Source: Clostridia bacterium (GTDB lineage Bacteria; Bacillota_A; Clostridia; Christensenellales; Aristaeellaceae). From it: a stretch of 32,239 bases of DNA. The stretch covers positions 1 through 32,239 of the forward strand of contig JAFRJF010000152.1 of the NCBI GenBank assembly GCA_017432405.1, in the 5' to 3' direction. The translations under genes were made by a program, and so were the position numbers. The notes beneath the pieces are model-generated. The model did no database searches. It was not told the DNA's origin and saw only the letters and a program-made list of their open reading frames with translations. Below are positions 7,490 through 15,641 of the stretch, one piece after another. Numbering within the stretch: position 1 is the first letter of the stretch; each line of letters opens with the position of its first letter.

Positions 7490-9109
7490 TCACGGCCCGT
7501 CGCTGACGGTGGCCTCGCCGTTCGCGGACCAGCACTCGGGGCAGCGGGTCAGCCCGGCCACCAGGGCGTTGACCAGTATGCCCTGGGTGGCGTGGGTCAT
7601 GCCCGAGCAGGTGGCGTAGGAGTGGTAATAGGGATTGCCCTTTTCCGCAAACACCGTGGATTCCGCGTTGGGGCAGCACTTGGGGCAGGCCGGGCGGTTT
7701 TCCTTGAGCATGTCGGAAAGCAATACCTGCTGGGCGTTCTGCATGCCCGAGCACGTGGAATTGACGTGGTAGTAGGTGCCCTTGGGCGTGGCGTAGACGT
7801 AGTAGCCCTCAGCCTGGGCCTGTGTCCCGGCGTCACCCGCGCCCTCGGTTTCGGCCAGGGCCTCGGTCTCGTCCTCGCCGCCGATGCAGGTCGGGCAGCG
7901 CTTCTTGCCCGTCACCCGAGCCTCCGCGTAGGTGACGCGGCTGGCGTTGCGCATGCCGGAGCATTCGTCGTCCATGTGGTAATAGGTGCCGTCGACGGTG
8001 CAATACACATCGATCCCGGCCCTGGGGCAGCAGGTCTGGCAGGCGGTCTTGGCCATCAGCAGCGCGTCCTTCAGGCTGACCTCGTGGGCGCTGCTGCCCA
8101 TGTCGCTGCAATCCGCCTTGATGTGGAACGAGCCGTTGTAGGGCGAGCACCACACACTGACGTTGCTGCGGTCCTCGGTGTCGGCGTTGACGAACACCAG
8201 GTCAAAGGAGCCGTCGCTGTACTGGCCGCCGATGCAGTAGGGGCAGGCCATCAGGTCGCTGTCGATGGCGCTGTTGCGGGATACCCGCGCGGTCTGCGCG
8301 TCCTCGCCGATGACCACGCAGTCCTCGGTCTGGTGGTAGTAGGGGCCGCCCTCCACGGTGTAGACGGCGTTGAGGTCGTCCACCTCCTCGGTGGACACCA
8401 CCTCTGCCACGGCAGCCTCGGCGGGTTCCTCCTCCTCGACCTCGGGCACGGCGGTGGGCGCGAGCGTAGTGACCCCAACGGCCTGAGGCGTGATGGTGGT
8501 GTCGTTGGCGGGCTTGAAGGGCCTCGCCACCAGCACGTAGATCACCGCCGCCATCCACAGCGCCGACAGCACGCTCAATACGATGTTCACGCCGGTGGAA
8601 TAGCGCCGCCGGCGCCACAGCAGCCAGATGCCCACCGGCGGCAGCAGCACCAGCAGCAGCCAGGTCGGCCAGTCGTTCTCGTCCAGGAAGCGCATCAGGC
8701 CGTCGGGGCGTTCGTCCCGGCGGGGATCGTATTCGGGCGCGTCGTAATAGGGCCCCCGGTCATCGTCCCGGTCGTCGTCATAGTCGTCGTCGTAGCCGTA
8801 GTCGTCGTCATAGCGGCTGCGGCGATAGCCTCTGTCATAGCGTTCGTCCTCATAGCGCTCATCCGCATAACGATCGTCGTCGTAGCGGGCATCGCCGTAA
8901 TCACCGTCCTCGTAGTCGTCCTCATAGCGGTCGTCATACCCGTCGTCATCGTCGTAATCTGACCTGTTTTTGTTGGGCATCCAGGGCTCCTCGCCGTTGT
9001 AGGGCGTGTCATAGCCTCCCGGCATGTAGGGCTCTTCGCCGTCGTAGTTGGAAAGCAGTTCATCCCGTCGCTTTCCGGGGTTCAAGCCCCCGACGCGCAG
9101 CAATGCCAT
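7490..9109 (-). CDS. Membrane protein with Asp/Tyr-rich region and five HxxxxC...CxxC modules
   Basis: 539 residues; I do not recognise the whole protein. Residues 50-135 are low-complexity, rich in Asp, Tyr and Arg. Two hydrophobic helices follow at about 148-165 and 173-194, joined by RRRR, then an acidic Pro/Glu linker (215-245). From 247 on there are five modules with the same spacing: His, four residues, Cys, 21-24 residues, Cys-x-x-Cys. The residues are H259/C264/C289/C292, H329/C334/C357/C360, H378/C383/C405/C408, H448/C453/C475/C478 and H496/C501/C523/C526. Modules 3-5 share TYYH or PYYH and CSGM. The pattern suggests metal binding or disulfides. The basic loop would place both ends outside the cell by the positive-inside rule, but topology is uncertain. 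The start at 9109 has an AGGGG site 7-8 nt upstream; an ATG at 9175 lies ahead of the promoter's -10. Confidence 0.75.
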   Translation of the reverse strand: MALLRVGGLNPGKRRDELLSNYDGEEPYMPGGYDTPYNGEEPWMPNKNRSDYDDDDGYDDRYEDDYEDGDYGDARYDDDRYADERYEDERYDRGYRRSRYDDDYGYDDDYDDDRDDDRGPYYDAPEYDPRRDERPDGLMRFLDENDWPTWLLLVLLPPVGIWLLWRRRRYSTGVNIVLSVLSALWMAAVIYVLVARPFKPANDTTITPQAVGVTTLAPTAVPEVEEEEPAEAAVAEVVSTEEVDDLNAVYTVEGGPYYHQTEDCVVIGEDAQTARVSRNSAIDSDLMACPYCIGGQYSDGSFDLVFVNADTEDRSNVSVWCSPYNGSFHIKADCSDMGSSAHEVSLKDALLMAKTACQTCCPRAGIDVYCTVDGTYYHMDDECSGMRNASRVTYAEARVTGKKRCPTCIGGEDETEALAETEGAGDAGTQAQAEGYYVYATPKGTYYHVNSTCSGMQNAQQVLLSDMLKENRPACPKCCPNAESTVFAEKGNPYYHSYATCSGMTHATQGILVNALVAGLTRCPECWSANGEATVSDGP

Positions 9110-9143
9110 GCACTTCACCCCTTTATACAAAACTCCATCTTTG

Positions 9144-9152
9144 ATTATAACA
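9144..9152 (-). promoter_or_regulatory. Extended -10 promoter of the Cys/His-module gene
   Basis: On the minus strand, TG-T-TATAAT forms an extended -10 about 35 nt before the chosen start codon. No convincing -35 lies at 17 nt, which an extended -10 can tolerate. Confidence 0.5.
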
Positions 9153-9193
9153 CATGCCGCCCCCGATGGGGACAAAAGTCAAGAGATGATAAC

Positions 9194-9226
9194 GCAAAAA
9201 CCGCCTGCGTGTCACACAGGCGGTTT
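9194..9226 (-). terminator. Rho-independent terminator of the TRAP operon
   Basis: AAACCGCCTG (9198-9207) pairs with CAGGCGGTTT (9217-9226) over a 9-nt loop. Read on the minus strand, the stem ends in a TTTTT run, 15 nt past the dctM stop. Confidence 0.8.
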
Positions 9227-9241
9227 GGGAAAATGACGATC

Positions 9242-10510
9242 TTACCCCAGCAGCAGGTTCGGCAGCCAGGTGACGATGCTTGGCAGGTAGGTCACCAGGG
9301 CCAGCGTGGCGATCAGCGGGAGCAGGAAGGGGAGTATGGACTTGTACAGGCTCTCCAGCCTGACCTTGTTCACGTCCGAGATGACGAACAGGCAGACGCC
9401 GAAGGGCGGCGTCACCTGGCCGATCATCAGGTTCAGCACGACCATCACGCCGAAGTGCACCAGGTTCAGACCCAGGCCATTGGCGATGGGCAGCAGCACC
9501 GGCAGCATCAGCGTCAGGATCGCGCCGGGCTCCATGACCATGCCCAACAGCAGCAGCAGCACGTTGATGACCAGCAGGATCACGTTGGGGTTGCTGCTCA
9601 CGCCCAGTATGAAGTCGGCCATCTGGCGGGAGATGCCCTCCATCGCCATCACGTAGGTAAACAGCGTGGCGGTGCCGATGATGAACAGCGTGTTGGCCGA
9701 GGAGATCGCGGAGTCCTTCAGGCACTTCAGGAAGTCCTTCCAGCCCAGCGACCGATACACGAATATCGCCACCAGCAGCGAGTAGATCACCGCGATGCTG
9801 GAGGCCTCGGTGGGGGTGAACCAACCGAGGGTGAAGCCCGAGAGTATGATCAGCGGGCTGCCCAGCGCGGGGATCGAGTAGAGGAACTGCTTGATGAAGC
9901 GACCCAGGTTGAAGCTGTGGCGCTCGTATTTGCGCACGATGGCGAAGATCAGTATCAGCACCATCAGCAGCACGCCCATCAGCAGGCCGGGGACCACGCC
10001 GCCCATGAACAGGCGCTCGACCTGCACGCTGGCGACGCTGCCGTAGATGATCAGCGGTATGGACGGCGGGAAGATGGGCCCGATGACCGAGCTTGCGGCG
10101 GTCACCGCGCCGGAGAACTCCTTGTCATAGCCGTTGGTGGTCATGGCCTCCATCTCGATGGCCCCCAGGCCGCCGGCGTCCGCCACGGCGGAGCCGGACA
10201 TGCCGGCGAATATGATGCTGGCCACCACGTTGGCGTGGGCCAGGCCGCCGGGGATCCAGCCCACCAGCTCCTTGGCGGTGTCGAACATCTTCTTGGTGAG
10301 CTTGCTGGCGTTCATCAGGTTGCCCGCCAGTATGAACAGCGGCACGGCGATCAGCAGGAACGAGTCGATGCCGCTGACCATCTTCTGGCCGATGACGACC
10401 ATGGGGTAGCCCAGGGACAGGCAGCCCAGTATCGCCGACGCGCCGATGGAGATGCTGATGGGCACGCCGATCACCAGGAATACGACGAACGCGATGATGA
10501 ATATGGTCAT
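9242..10510 (-). CDS. dctM: TRAP transporter large permease subunit
   Basis: A 422-residue, very hydrophobic protein with about a dozen helices and the DctM family's glycine-rich segments (FAGMSGSAVADAGGLGAIE; GPIFPPSIPLIIYGS; GQVTPPFGVCLFV). It forms the sodium-driven channel of a TRAP importer together with DctQ and takes organic acids from the binding protein DctP. It is the last gene of kduI-dctP-dctQ-dctM, and its ATG overlaps the dctQ stop by four bases (ATGA). Length is normal. The company of kduI suggests an acidic sugar, such as a uronate or its unsaturated derivative, as substrate. Confidence 0.92.
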   Translation of the reverse strand: MTIFIIAFVVFLVIGVPISISIGASAILGCLSLGYPMVVIGQKMVSGIDSFLLIAVPLFILAGNLMNASKLTKKMFDTAKELVGWIPGGLAHANVVASIIFAGMSGSAVADAGGLGAIEMEAMTTNGYDKEFSGAVTAASSVIGPIFPPSIPLIIYGSVASVQVERLFMGGVVPGLLMGVLLMVLILIFAIVRKYERHSFNLGRFIKQFLYSIPALGSPLIILSGFTLGWFTPTEASSIAVIYSLLVAIFVYRSLGWKDFLKCLKDSAISSANTLFIIGTATLFTYVMAMEGISRQMADFILGVSSNPNVILLVINVLLLLLGMVMEPGAILTLMLPVLLPIANGLGLNLVHFGVMVVLNLMIGQVTPPFGVCLFVISDVNKVRLESLYKSILPFLLPLIATLALVTYLPSIVTWLPNLLLG

Positions 10511-11025
10511 GCGGCGCCCTCCTCTCCGGTCGCGGGCAGCCTGCCCGTCAGCACCAGTATGCGCTCAATGACCTGCTCGACGGTCTTGACGGCGATGTAG
10601 ATCCCCGCGATCATCATCGGCACATACTGCACCGTGTAGGGGACCTTCACCGAGAAGGTCTGGTAGGTGCGGGTGCTGACGAAGGGATACTGGTAGATGA
10701 AGGCGACGACCATCACGACGCCCAGCATCAGGCTCACGCCCTTGTTGACGAAGTAGAGCACCTGGGCCATGGGGCCGTGGACGCGGGCGGCCAGGAAGTC
10801 CAGCCGCATCAGGCCGCTTTTACAGTAGAGGGGGATCAGCCCGATAAAGGCCATCCACAGGAATATGATGCCGCAAAGCTGTATGTTTCCGGCGAAGGAC
10901 TGGTTGAAGAAGTTGCGGCGCACCAGCTCCAACACGATGGCGATCACCAGGCCCGCGATGGCCGCCATGACGATCCACTCGGCGACCTTTGCGATGCCCT
11001 CGGTGATTTTCTTGCAGGTTTTCAT
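10507..11025 (-). CDS. dctQ: TRAP transporter small permease subunit
   Basis: 172 residues with four helices, starting KVAEWIVMAAIAGLVIAIVLELVRRNFFN, the usual DctQ opening. It pairs with DctM in the inner membrane and is needed for a working TRAP importer. An AAAGGGG site lies just upstream of the ATG at 11025. Between it and dctP lies a 15-bp hairpin that may hold membrane-subunit expression below that of the binding protein. The four-base overlap with dctM indicates coupled translation. Confidence 0.9.
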   Translation of the reverse strand: MKTCKKITEGIAKVAEWIVMAAIAGLVIAIVLELVRRNFFNQSFAGNIQLCGIIFLWMAFIGLIPLYCKSGLMRLDFLAARVHGPMAQVLYFVNKGVSLMLGVVMVVAFIYQYPFVSTRTYQTFSVKVPYTVQYVPMMIAGIYIAVKTVEQVIERILVLTGRLPATGEEGAA

Positions 11026-11042
11026 AGTTGCCCCTTTCAGTT

Positions 11043-11076
11043 ATTGAGGGTGCATAGCAAACTATGCACCCTCAAT
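11043..11076 (-). terminator. Intercistronic hairpin between dctP and dctQ
   Basis: A perfect 15-bp stem, ATTGAGGGTGCATAG (11043-11057) with its complement (11062-11076), and a 4-nt loop. No T-run follows on the minus strand, so it more likely protects the upstream dctP message or attenuates than fully terminates. Confidence 0.65.
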
Positions 11077-11092
11077 GCTTTCAGATCGGTGA

Positions 11093-12091
11093 TCAGCGCA
11101 CGACGGCCAGGATGGCGTCCAGCAGCTCCTGGCTGTACCAGCTCTCGCCCTCATAGCGCTTGTAGTACTCGTCGCCGCCCAGGGCGTCCTTGAAGGACTG
11201 CACGTCGGGCTCGAAGTTGAACTCCACGCCGGCGTCCTGCAGCACCTTGGTGGCGGTCTCGTTGTCCTCGGCGATGGTGTCGAAGCTGTACTTCGCGGCG
11301 ACCTTGGCCTGCTCCTTCAGGATGTCCTGCACCTCGGCAGGCAGGGAAGCCCACTTGGCGGCGTTCACGGCCATGGTGCAGCCCATCCACATGTAGTTGA
11401 TGTTGGAGAAGTACTTGATGCTGTCATAGGTGGCGTTGGCGACCAGGTGATAGGTGGCGTTGTCCTGGCCTTCGGCGGTGCCGTTGGCAAGGGCGGGGGC
11501 CAGCTCCGGCAGGGCCAGGCCGATGGGGGTGGCGCCCAGGGCGGACCAGACGTCCAGGTACAGCTGGCTCTCGGGCACGCGGATCTTCAGACCCTTCACG
11601 TCCTCGGCGGTGTTGATGGGCCGGTTGGTGGTGGAGATGTGGCGCATGCCGTTGTCGCCCTCGGCCAGGTACACCAGGCCGAAGTCCTCGAAGTTCGCGA
11701 AGATCTTCTCGCCGATCTCGCTGTTGGTCACCTCATAGGCCTGCTCGGCGCTGTTGAACAGGAAGGGCAGGTCCAGAACCTTGGCGGGCTCATAGAAGGA
11801 GGTGAAGCCGGAGGTGCCGGCGAAGATGATGTCGATGGTGCCCATGCGGGTGGACTCGATCGCCTCGGCGTCGTTGCCCAGCTCGTTGGAGTGGTGCACG
11901 TCCAGGGTGATGGCGCCGTCGGAGGCCTCGGAGACCAGGCGCGCGTACTCGACGATGGTCTTGGTGGGCACGGCGTTCTCGTTGCCGGGGGAGTAGATGA
12001 CCAGCTTGACGGGCTCGATTTCAGCCAGCGCGAAGCTGCCCAGCATCAGGATCATGGCGGCGGTCAGAAGCATGCAGAGAAGTTTTTTCAT
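11093..12091 (-). CDS. dctP: TRAP transporter substrate-binding protein
   Basis: 332 residues with a signal peptide (MKKLLCMLLTAAMILMLGSFALA) and a likely cleavage after ALA, near residue 23. The body is DctP-like: GIDIIFAGTSGF-type segments, the helix region LKIRVPESQLYLDVWSALGATPIGLALPELAPAL, and the Arg of KIRVPES that in this family contacts a substrate carboxylate. It works outside the membrane, delivering an organic acid to DctQM. AGGAGG lies 9 nt before the ATG. It is 66 nt downstream of kduI and co-directional with it, so a keto-uronate or related acid is a reasonable but unproven ligand. Confidence 0.92.
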   Translation of the reverse strand: MKKLLCMLLTAAMILMLGSFALAEIEPVKLVIYSPGNENAVPTKTIVEYARLVSEASDGAITLDVHHSNELGNDAEAIESTRMGTIDIIFAGTSGFTSFYEPAKVLDLPFLFNSAEQAYEVTNSEIGEKIFANFEDFGLVYLAEGDNGMRHISTTNRPINTAEDVKGLKIRVPESQLYLDVWSALGATPIGLALPELAPALANGTAEGQDNATYHLVANATYDSIKYFSNINYMWMGCTMAVNAAKWASLPAEVQDILKEQAKVAAKYSFDTIAEDNETATKVLQDAGVEFNFEPDVQSFKDALGGDEYYKRYEGESWYSQELLDAILAVVR

Positions 12092-12157
12092 CGTTGGATT
12101 CCTCCTGTTCTATTATCCACAGGACGTTTCCCGCCCTGCGATATACCTGTAGATATG

Positions 12158-13000
12158 TTACCTAAGCTCGGTGGTGGGGATGCCGTCCATGTCGTCGAAG
12201 GCCTGGTTTTCGCCGCCCATGGCCCAGATGAAGGTGTAGTTGCTGGTGCCAGCACCGGCGTGGATGCTCCAGGACGGGGAGATGACGGCCTGCTCGTTCT
12301 GCATCACGATGTGGCGGGTCTCGGTGCCCTCGCCCATGAAGTGGAACACGACCTCGTTCTCGGGAACCTCGAAGTAGAAGTAGACCTCCATGCGCCGCTC
12401 GTGGGTGTGGGCGGGCATGGTGTTCCACACGCTGCCCGGCTCCAGCACGGTCATGCCCATGGACAGCTGGCAGGTCTTCAGCACGTCGGGATGGATGAAC
12501 TGGTTGATGACGCGCTTGTTGCTGGTTTCCGCCGCGCCGCAGGGCTTCTTGGCCGCGTCGGCGATGCGGATCAGGCGGGTCTCATAGCTGGTGTGAGCAG
12601 GGGCCGACACGATGTAGAACTTTGCCGGCTGCGCCGGATGGTCGGAGGCGAAGGTGACCTCCTTCGCGCCGCGGGTGACGTACAGGCAGTCCTTGTAGCC
12701 CAGCTCGTACACCTTGCCGTCCACGGTGACGGTGCCCGCGCCGCCCACGTTGAACATGCCGCATTCCCGGCGCTCCAGGAAGAAGTGGGTGCCGAAGTTC
12801 TTCCACACGTCGATGCCCTTGTCGATGGCCACGGTGTCGCCCACGGGCATGATGCCCAGGGTCACCATGCGGTCCACATGGCTGTACACGGCCACGACCT
12901 CGTCGGGCACGAACAGCTTTTCGATCAGGAACTCGTTGCGGGTCTCCTCGGTGGTGTAGCGCTTGAAATCGCGCTGGTTGCAGGAATAACGGATGTCCAT
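12158..13000 (-). CDS. kduI: 4-deoxy-L-threo-5-hexosulose-uronate ketol-isomerase
   Basis: A 280-residue cupin-fold enzyme that interconverts 5-keto-4-deoxyuronate and 2,5-diketo-3-deoxygluconate, a step in the breakdown of unsaturated uronates from pectin or glycosaminoglycans. The zinc ligands are intact: His198, His200 and Glu205 in MPAHTHERRMEVY, and His247 in SWSIHAGAG, each offset by two from the E. coli enzyme. The start at 13000 is chosen for the AAGGAG site upstream and the normal length; the 26-residue upstream extension would run into the promoter. It leads an operon with a TRAP transporter. No kduD gene is in the window. Confidence 0.94.
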   Translation of the reverse strand: MDIRYSCNQRDFKRYTTEETRNEFLIEKLFVPDEVVAVYSHVDRMVTLGIMPVGDTVAIDKGIDVWKNFGTHFFLERRECGMFNVGGAGTVTVDGKVYELGYKDCLYVTRGAKEVTFASDHPAQPAKFYIVSAPAHTSYETRLIRIADAAKKPCGAAETSNKRVINQFIHPDVLKTCQLSMGMTVLEPGSVWNTMPAHTHERRMEVYFYFEVPENEVVFHFMGEGTETRHIVMQNEQAVISPSWSIHAGAGTSNYTFIWAMGGENQAFDDMDGIPTTELR

Positions 13001-13037
13001 AGTCGTCTCTCTCCTTGATGTGGTAATTTTATCGGAA

Positions 13038-13060
13038 ACCGTTATAAAAATTATAATGGT
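13038..13060. promoter_or_regulatory. Operator-like palindrome over the kduI promoter
   Basis: ACCGTTATAA and TTATAATGGT face each other across 3 nt, with 9 of 10 positions symmetric. The site covers the -10 of the kduI promoter, where a repressor would block transcription. The regulator is not identified in the window. Confidence 0.5.
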
Positions 13061-13078
13061 ATAATCGAAAATTGTCAA
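13050..13078 (-). promoter_or_regulatory. Consensus promoter of the kduI-dctPQM operon
   Basis: On the minus strand a perfect TTGACA (13073-13078) and perfect TATAAT (13050-13055) are 17 nt apart, about 50 nt before the start codon. Such a strong promoter usually needs repression, which fits the overlapping palindrome. Confidence 0.85.
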
Positions 13079-13104
13079 CGGTCAAAGTAAGATTGGGCAG
13101 ACAA

Positions 13105-13148
13105 AGAATCCCCCTTCCGACGCGCCAGGGCGGGGAAGGGGGGCTTTG
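13105..13148 (-). terminator. Probable terminator downstream of lon
   Basis: CCCCCTTCC (13110-13118) pairs with GGAAGGGGG (13134-13142). Outer AAAG/CTTT bases extend the stem with an interruption. On the minus strand it is followed by ATTCTTTG, a weak T-run. It lies beyond the palindromic element that follows lon. Confidence 0.5.
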
Positions 13149-13156
13149 ATATCGGT

Positions 13157-13228
13157 GCATATATTCAGTCAGGGAAATACTGATTTGTCGCAGCGCGACA
13201 AATCAGTATTTGCATTTGCCTGAACAGC
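13157..13228 (-). repeat. 72-nt palindromic intergenic element, copy 2
   Basis: A perfect 17-bp stem (13175-13191 with 13195-13211) with a 3-nt loop. Read on the minus strand, 61 of 72 bases match copy 1 at 7354-7425. It starts 15 nt after the lon stop codon, the same placement and orientation as copy 1 has behind its own upstream gene. Confidence 0.8.
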
Positions 13229-13243
13229 TATGACATAACATTA

Positions 13244-15544
13244 TCACATCGCCTTCGGCATCCCGGATGCCACAGGCATGCCCAGGGCCAGCAGCACCTC
13301 GGCGATGGTATCCACGGGAACGATCTCCAGCGCCTGCTTGACCTCGTCCGCCACGTCCTTCAGGTCGTCCAGGTTGTCCCGGGGGATGAACACCCTCTTC
13401 ACGCCGCTGCGCTGGGCGGCCATCAGCTTCTCCGGCAGGCCGCCGATGGGGTTCACGTCCCCCTGCAGCGACACCTCGCCGGTCATGGCCGTCTCCGGCG
13501 GCACGGCGACGCCTGTCAGCAGCGAGGCCAGCGCGGTGGTCAGCGTGATGCCCGCCGAGGGGCCGTCCTTGGGAGTCGCGCCGTCGGGCACGTGGATGTG
13601 CAGGTCGCTGCCCTCCAGCGTCTGCGCCTGCTCCGGCAGCATGGCCTTCACCAGGCTGACGGCGATCCGGGCCGACTCCTTCATCACGTCGCCCAGCTGG
13701 CCGGTGACGGTCAGCTGGCCGCTGCCGTGGGTCAGCAGGCTCTGGATATACAGTATGTCGCCGCCCACAGGCGTCCAGGCCAGGCCGGTGACGATGCCGG
13801 GGCGGGCGCCTTCGGGCACGTGCTTGCGGCGCACCGGGTTCATATCCATATACTCCGAGAGGTTTTCCTCGGTGACGGACAGCTTCGCCTCGGGGTCGTC
13901 CACCATGGCCACCGCCGCGCTGCGGCACAGCTGGTCCATGCGCTTCTTCAGGCCGCGGACGCCCGCCTCCCGGGTGTAGTGCTCGATGACCGCCTCGATG
14001 GCTTCGTCGGAAACCGTCAGCGCGCCGTCGGGGACGCCCACCTCGGCCATGGCCCGGGGCAGCAGGTGCTTCCGGGCGATCTCGCGCTTCTCGATGGGCG
14101 TGTAGCCCTGGAAGCGTATGACCTCCATGCGGTTCAGCAGCGGCTCGGGGATGGTGTCCAGCGTGTTGGCGGTGCAGATGAACAGCACGTCCGACAGGTC
14201 GAAGGGCACGTTCAGGTAGTGGTCGGTGAAGGAGAAGTTTTGCTCCGGGTCCAGCACCTCCAGCAGGGCGCTGGAGGGGTCGCCGTTGTAGCTCTGGGAC
14301 AGCTTGTCCACCTCGTCCAGCACCATCACCGGGTTGTTGGCCCCGCACTTGTGGATGCCGTCGATGATGCGCCCCGGCATGGCCCCGATATAGGTGCGCC
14401 GGTGGCCGCGGATGTCGGCCTCGTCCCGCACGCCGCCCAGGGAGACTCGCACGTATTCGCGGCCCAGGGCCTGGGCGATGCGCTCGCCGATGGAGGTCTT
14501 GCCGGTGCCCGGCGCGCCGACGAAGCACAGGATCGAGCCGGACTGGCGTCCCTTCAGCCGCATCACCGCCAGCTGCTGGAGGATGCGCTTCTTCACCTTG
14601 TCCAGGCCGGAATGCCCGGCGTTCAGCGCGGCCCGGGCCTCGTCCATCGAAATGTCCTTCGCCTCGGCCTTTTTCCAGGGCAGGCTGGTCAGCAGGTCCA
14701 GCCAGTCGGTGAGCATGCCCGCCTCAGGGCTGTTGGCGCCCTCGCCCTTGATGCGGTTGAGCACCTTGCGCCCCTCCTTCAGGGCGGTCTCGTTCATCCC
14801 GGCCTCCTCCAGCTTCAGCTCCAGACGCCGCAGCTCGGAGACGTTCTCCGGGTGCAGGGCGTCCAGCTCCTTCTGCAGGTATTCGATCTGCTTTTTGATG
14901 GCCGACTCCCGGTACAGCTTCTCGTGGTCCTCCTGCTGGGCGCTCTGGGCCGCGCTCTGCACGTCCGCCAGCTCCAGGCCCTCCAGCAGCATCCGCTCCA
15001 GGGCGTCGAACCGTGCGGACAGGCTGTCCTCGGCCAGCAGCGCGTAGCGCTCCTCCGAGGGCGCGCTCAGCCAGGGGGACATGGTCGCCGCCACCGTCCA
15101 CAGGCTGTCCCAGTGGGCGGCGAAGCCGCGCAGCATGCCTTCCCACTGCTTGCCCCGGGCGAAGCTGAGGATGCGGTCCTTCACGCCGGTCAGGCGCCGG
15201 GCGGCGTCGGCGGGGTCCAGGTCGTCCAGGTCCGCTCGGCGGGAGACAGTCATGCTGAAGCTGCGGTCCCGCAGCACGGCCACCTCCTCGATGTTCACCC
15301 GGTTCTGGATGTCCACGCAGACGTAGCCGTTGGCGTTGACCTCCGAAATGGCGCCGGTGACCCCGATGGGCCGGAAGCTGTCGCCGTCCAGCGCCGCGCG
15401 GGGCTGCTCGTCCTTCTGCACCAGCAGCGTCACCCGCTCGCCCTCGACGGGGGCCTTGCCGGTCAATTCCTTATAGATCCTGGTCTGCAGCCACAGCTTC
15501 GCGCCGGGCAGGGCAATGATATTGTACAAAGGCATGACGGACAT
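13244..15544 (-). CDS. lon: ATP-dependent protease Lon (endopeptidase La)
   Basis: 766 residues, normal for LonA. An N-terminal substrate-binding domain (1-~200) and a helical coiled region (~200-260) precede the AAA+ module. The Walker A is GAPGTGKT (343-350) and the Walker B is VMVLDEVDK (407-413). The protease domain follows, with catalytic Ser663 in KDGPSAG and Lys706 in GGLPEKL, 43 residues apart as in E. coli Lon. It degrades damaged and regulatory proteins in the cytoplasm. AGGAGGT lies 6-7 nt before the ATG. The gene is divergent from a TetR-family regulator, and its promoter contains a palindrome shared with that gene plus a second one in the leader. lon may therefore be under this local repressor, an inference. 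Confidence 0.95.
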   Translation of the reverse strand: MSVMPLYNIIALPGAKLWLQTRIYKELTGKAPVEGERVTLLVQKDEQPRAALDGDSFRPIGVTGAISEVNANGYVCVDIQNRVNIEEVAVLRDRSFSMTVSRRADLDDLDPADAARRLTGVKDRILSFARGKQWEGMLRGFAAHWDSLWTVAATMSPWLSAPSEERYALLAEDSLSARFDALERMLLEGLELADVQSAAQSAQQEDHEKLYRESAIKKQIEYLQKELDALHPENVSELRRLELKLEEAGMNETALKEGRKVLNRIKGEGANSPEAGMLTDWLDLLTSLPWKKAEAKDISMDEARAALNAGHSGLDKVKKRILQQLAVMRLKGRQSGSILCFVGAPGTGKTSIGERIAQALGREYVRVSLGGVRDEADIRGHRRTYIGAMPGRIIDGIHKCGANNPVMVLDEVDKLSQSYNGDPSSALLEVLDPEQNFSFTDHYLNVPFDLSDVLFICTANTLDTIPEPLLNRMEVIRFQGYTPIEKREIARKHLLPRAMAEVGVPDGALTVSDEAIEAVIEHYTREAGVRGLKKRMDQLCRSAAVAMVDDPEAKLSVTEENLSEYMDMNPVRRKHVPEGARPGIVTGLAWTPVGGDILYIQSLLTHGSGQLTVTGQLGDVMKESARIAVSLVKAMLPEQAQTLEGSDLHIHVPDGATPKDGPSAGITLTTALASLLTGVAVPPETAMTGEVSLQGDVNPIGGLPEKLMAAQRSGVKRVFIPRDNLDDLKDVADEVKQALEIVPVDTIAEVLLALGMPVASGMPKAM

Positions 15545-15573
15545 ATGCGTACCTCCTGATTGCGTGCAATTAC

Positions 15574-15589
15574 CTTGACATTTGTCAAG
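15574..15589. promoter_or_regulatory. Operator-like palindrome A in the lon leader
   Basis: CTTGACA-TT-TGTCAAG is a perfect 16-bp dyad (7-bp arms). It lies just downstream of the expected lon transcription start, where a bound repressor would act as a roadblock. It matches palindrome B except for the two central bases. Confidence 0.6.
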
Positions 15590-15597
15590 TTTACAGC

Positions 15598-15626
15598 ATG
15601 ATACAACAAACCTTGACAGATGTCAA
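15598..15626 (-). promoter_or_regulatory. Promoter of lon
   Basis: On the minus strand TTGACA (15621-15626) and TATCAT (15598-15603) are 17 nt apart. The -35 lies inside palindrome B. Confidence 0.7.
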
Positions 15627-15628
15627 GG
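15611..15628. promoter_or_regulatory. Operator-like palindrome B between lon and the TetR gene
   Basis: CCTTGACA-GA-TGTCAAGG is a perfect 18-bp dyad. It holds the -35 hexamers of both divergent promoters, so one bound dimer could shut off lon and the regulator together. Confidence 0.65.
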
Positions 15629-15641
15629 CTTTTGATATAAT
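15613..15641 (+). promoter_or_regulatory. Promoter of the TetR-family regulator
   Basis: Perfect TTGACA (15613-15618) and TATAAT (15636-15641) with 17-nt spacing. The leader to the start codon is ~100 nt and contains an 8-bp hairpin, GTGGCGGC (15667-15674) with GCCGCCAC (15704-15711). Confidence 0.8.

Noticed and set aside
13592..15559. A 655-codon open frame on the plus strand across lon
   Set aside because: Lon is complete on the other strand with all catalytic residues; the plus frame is a Leu/Gln/His-rich shadow.
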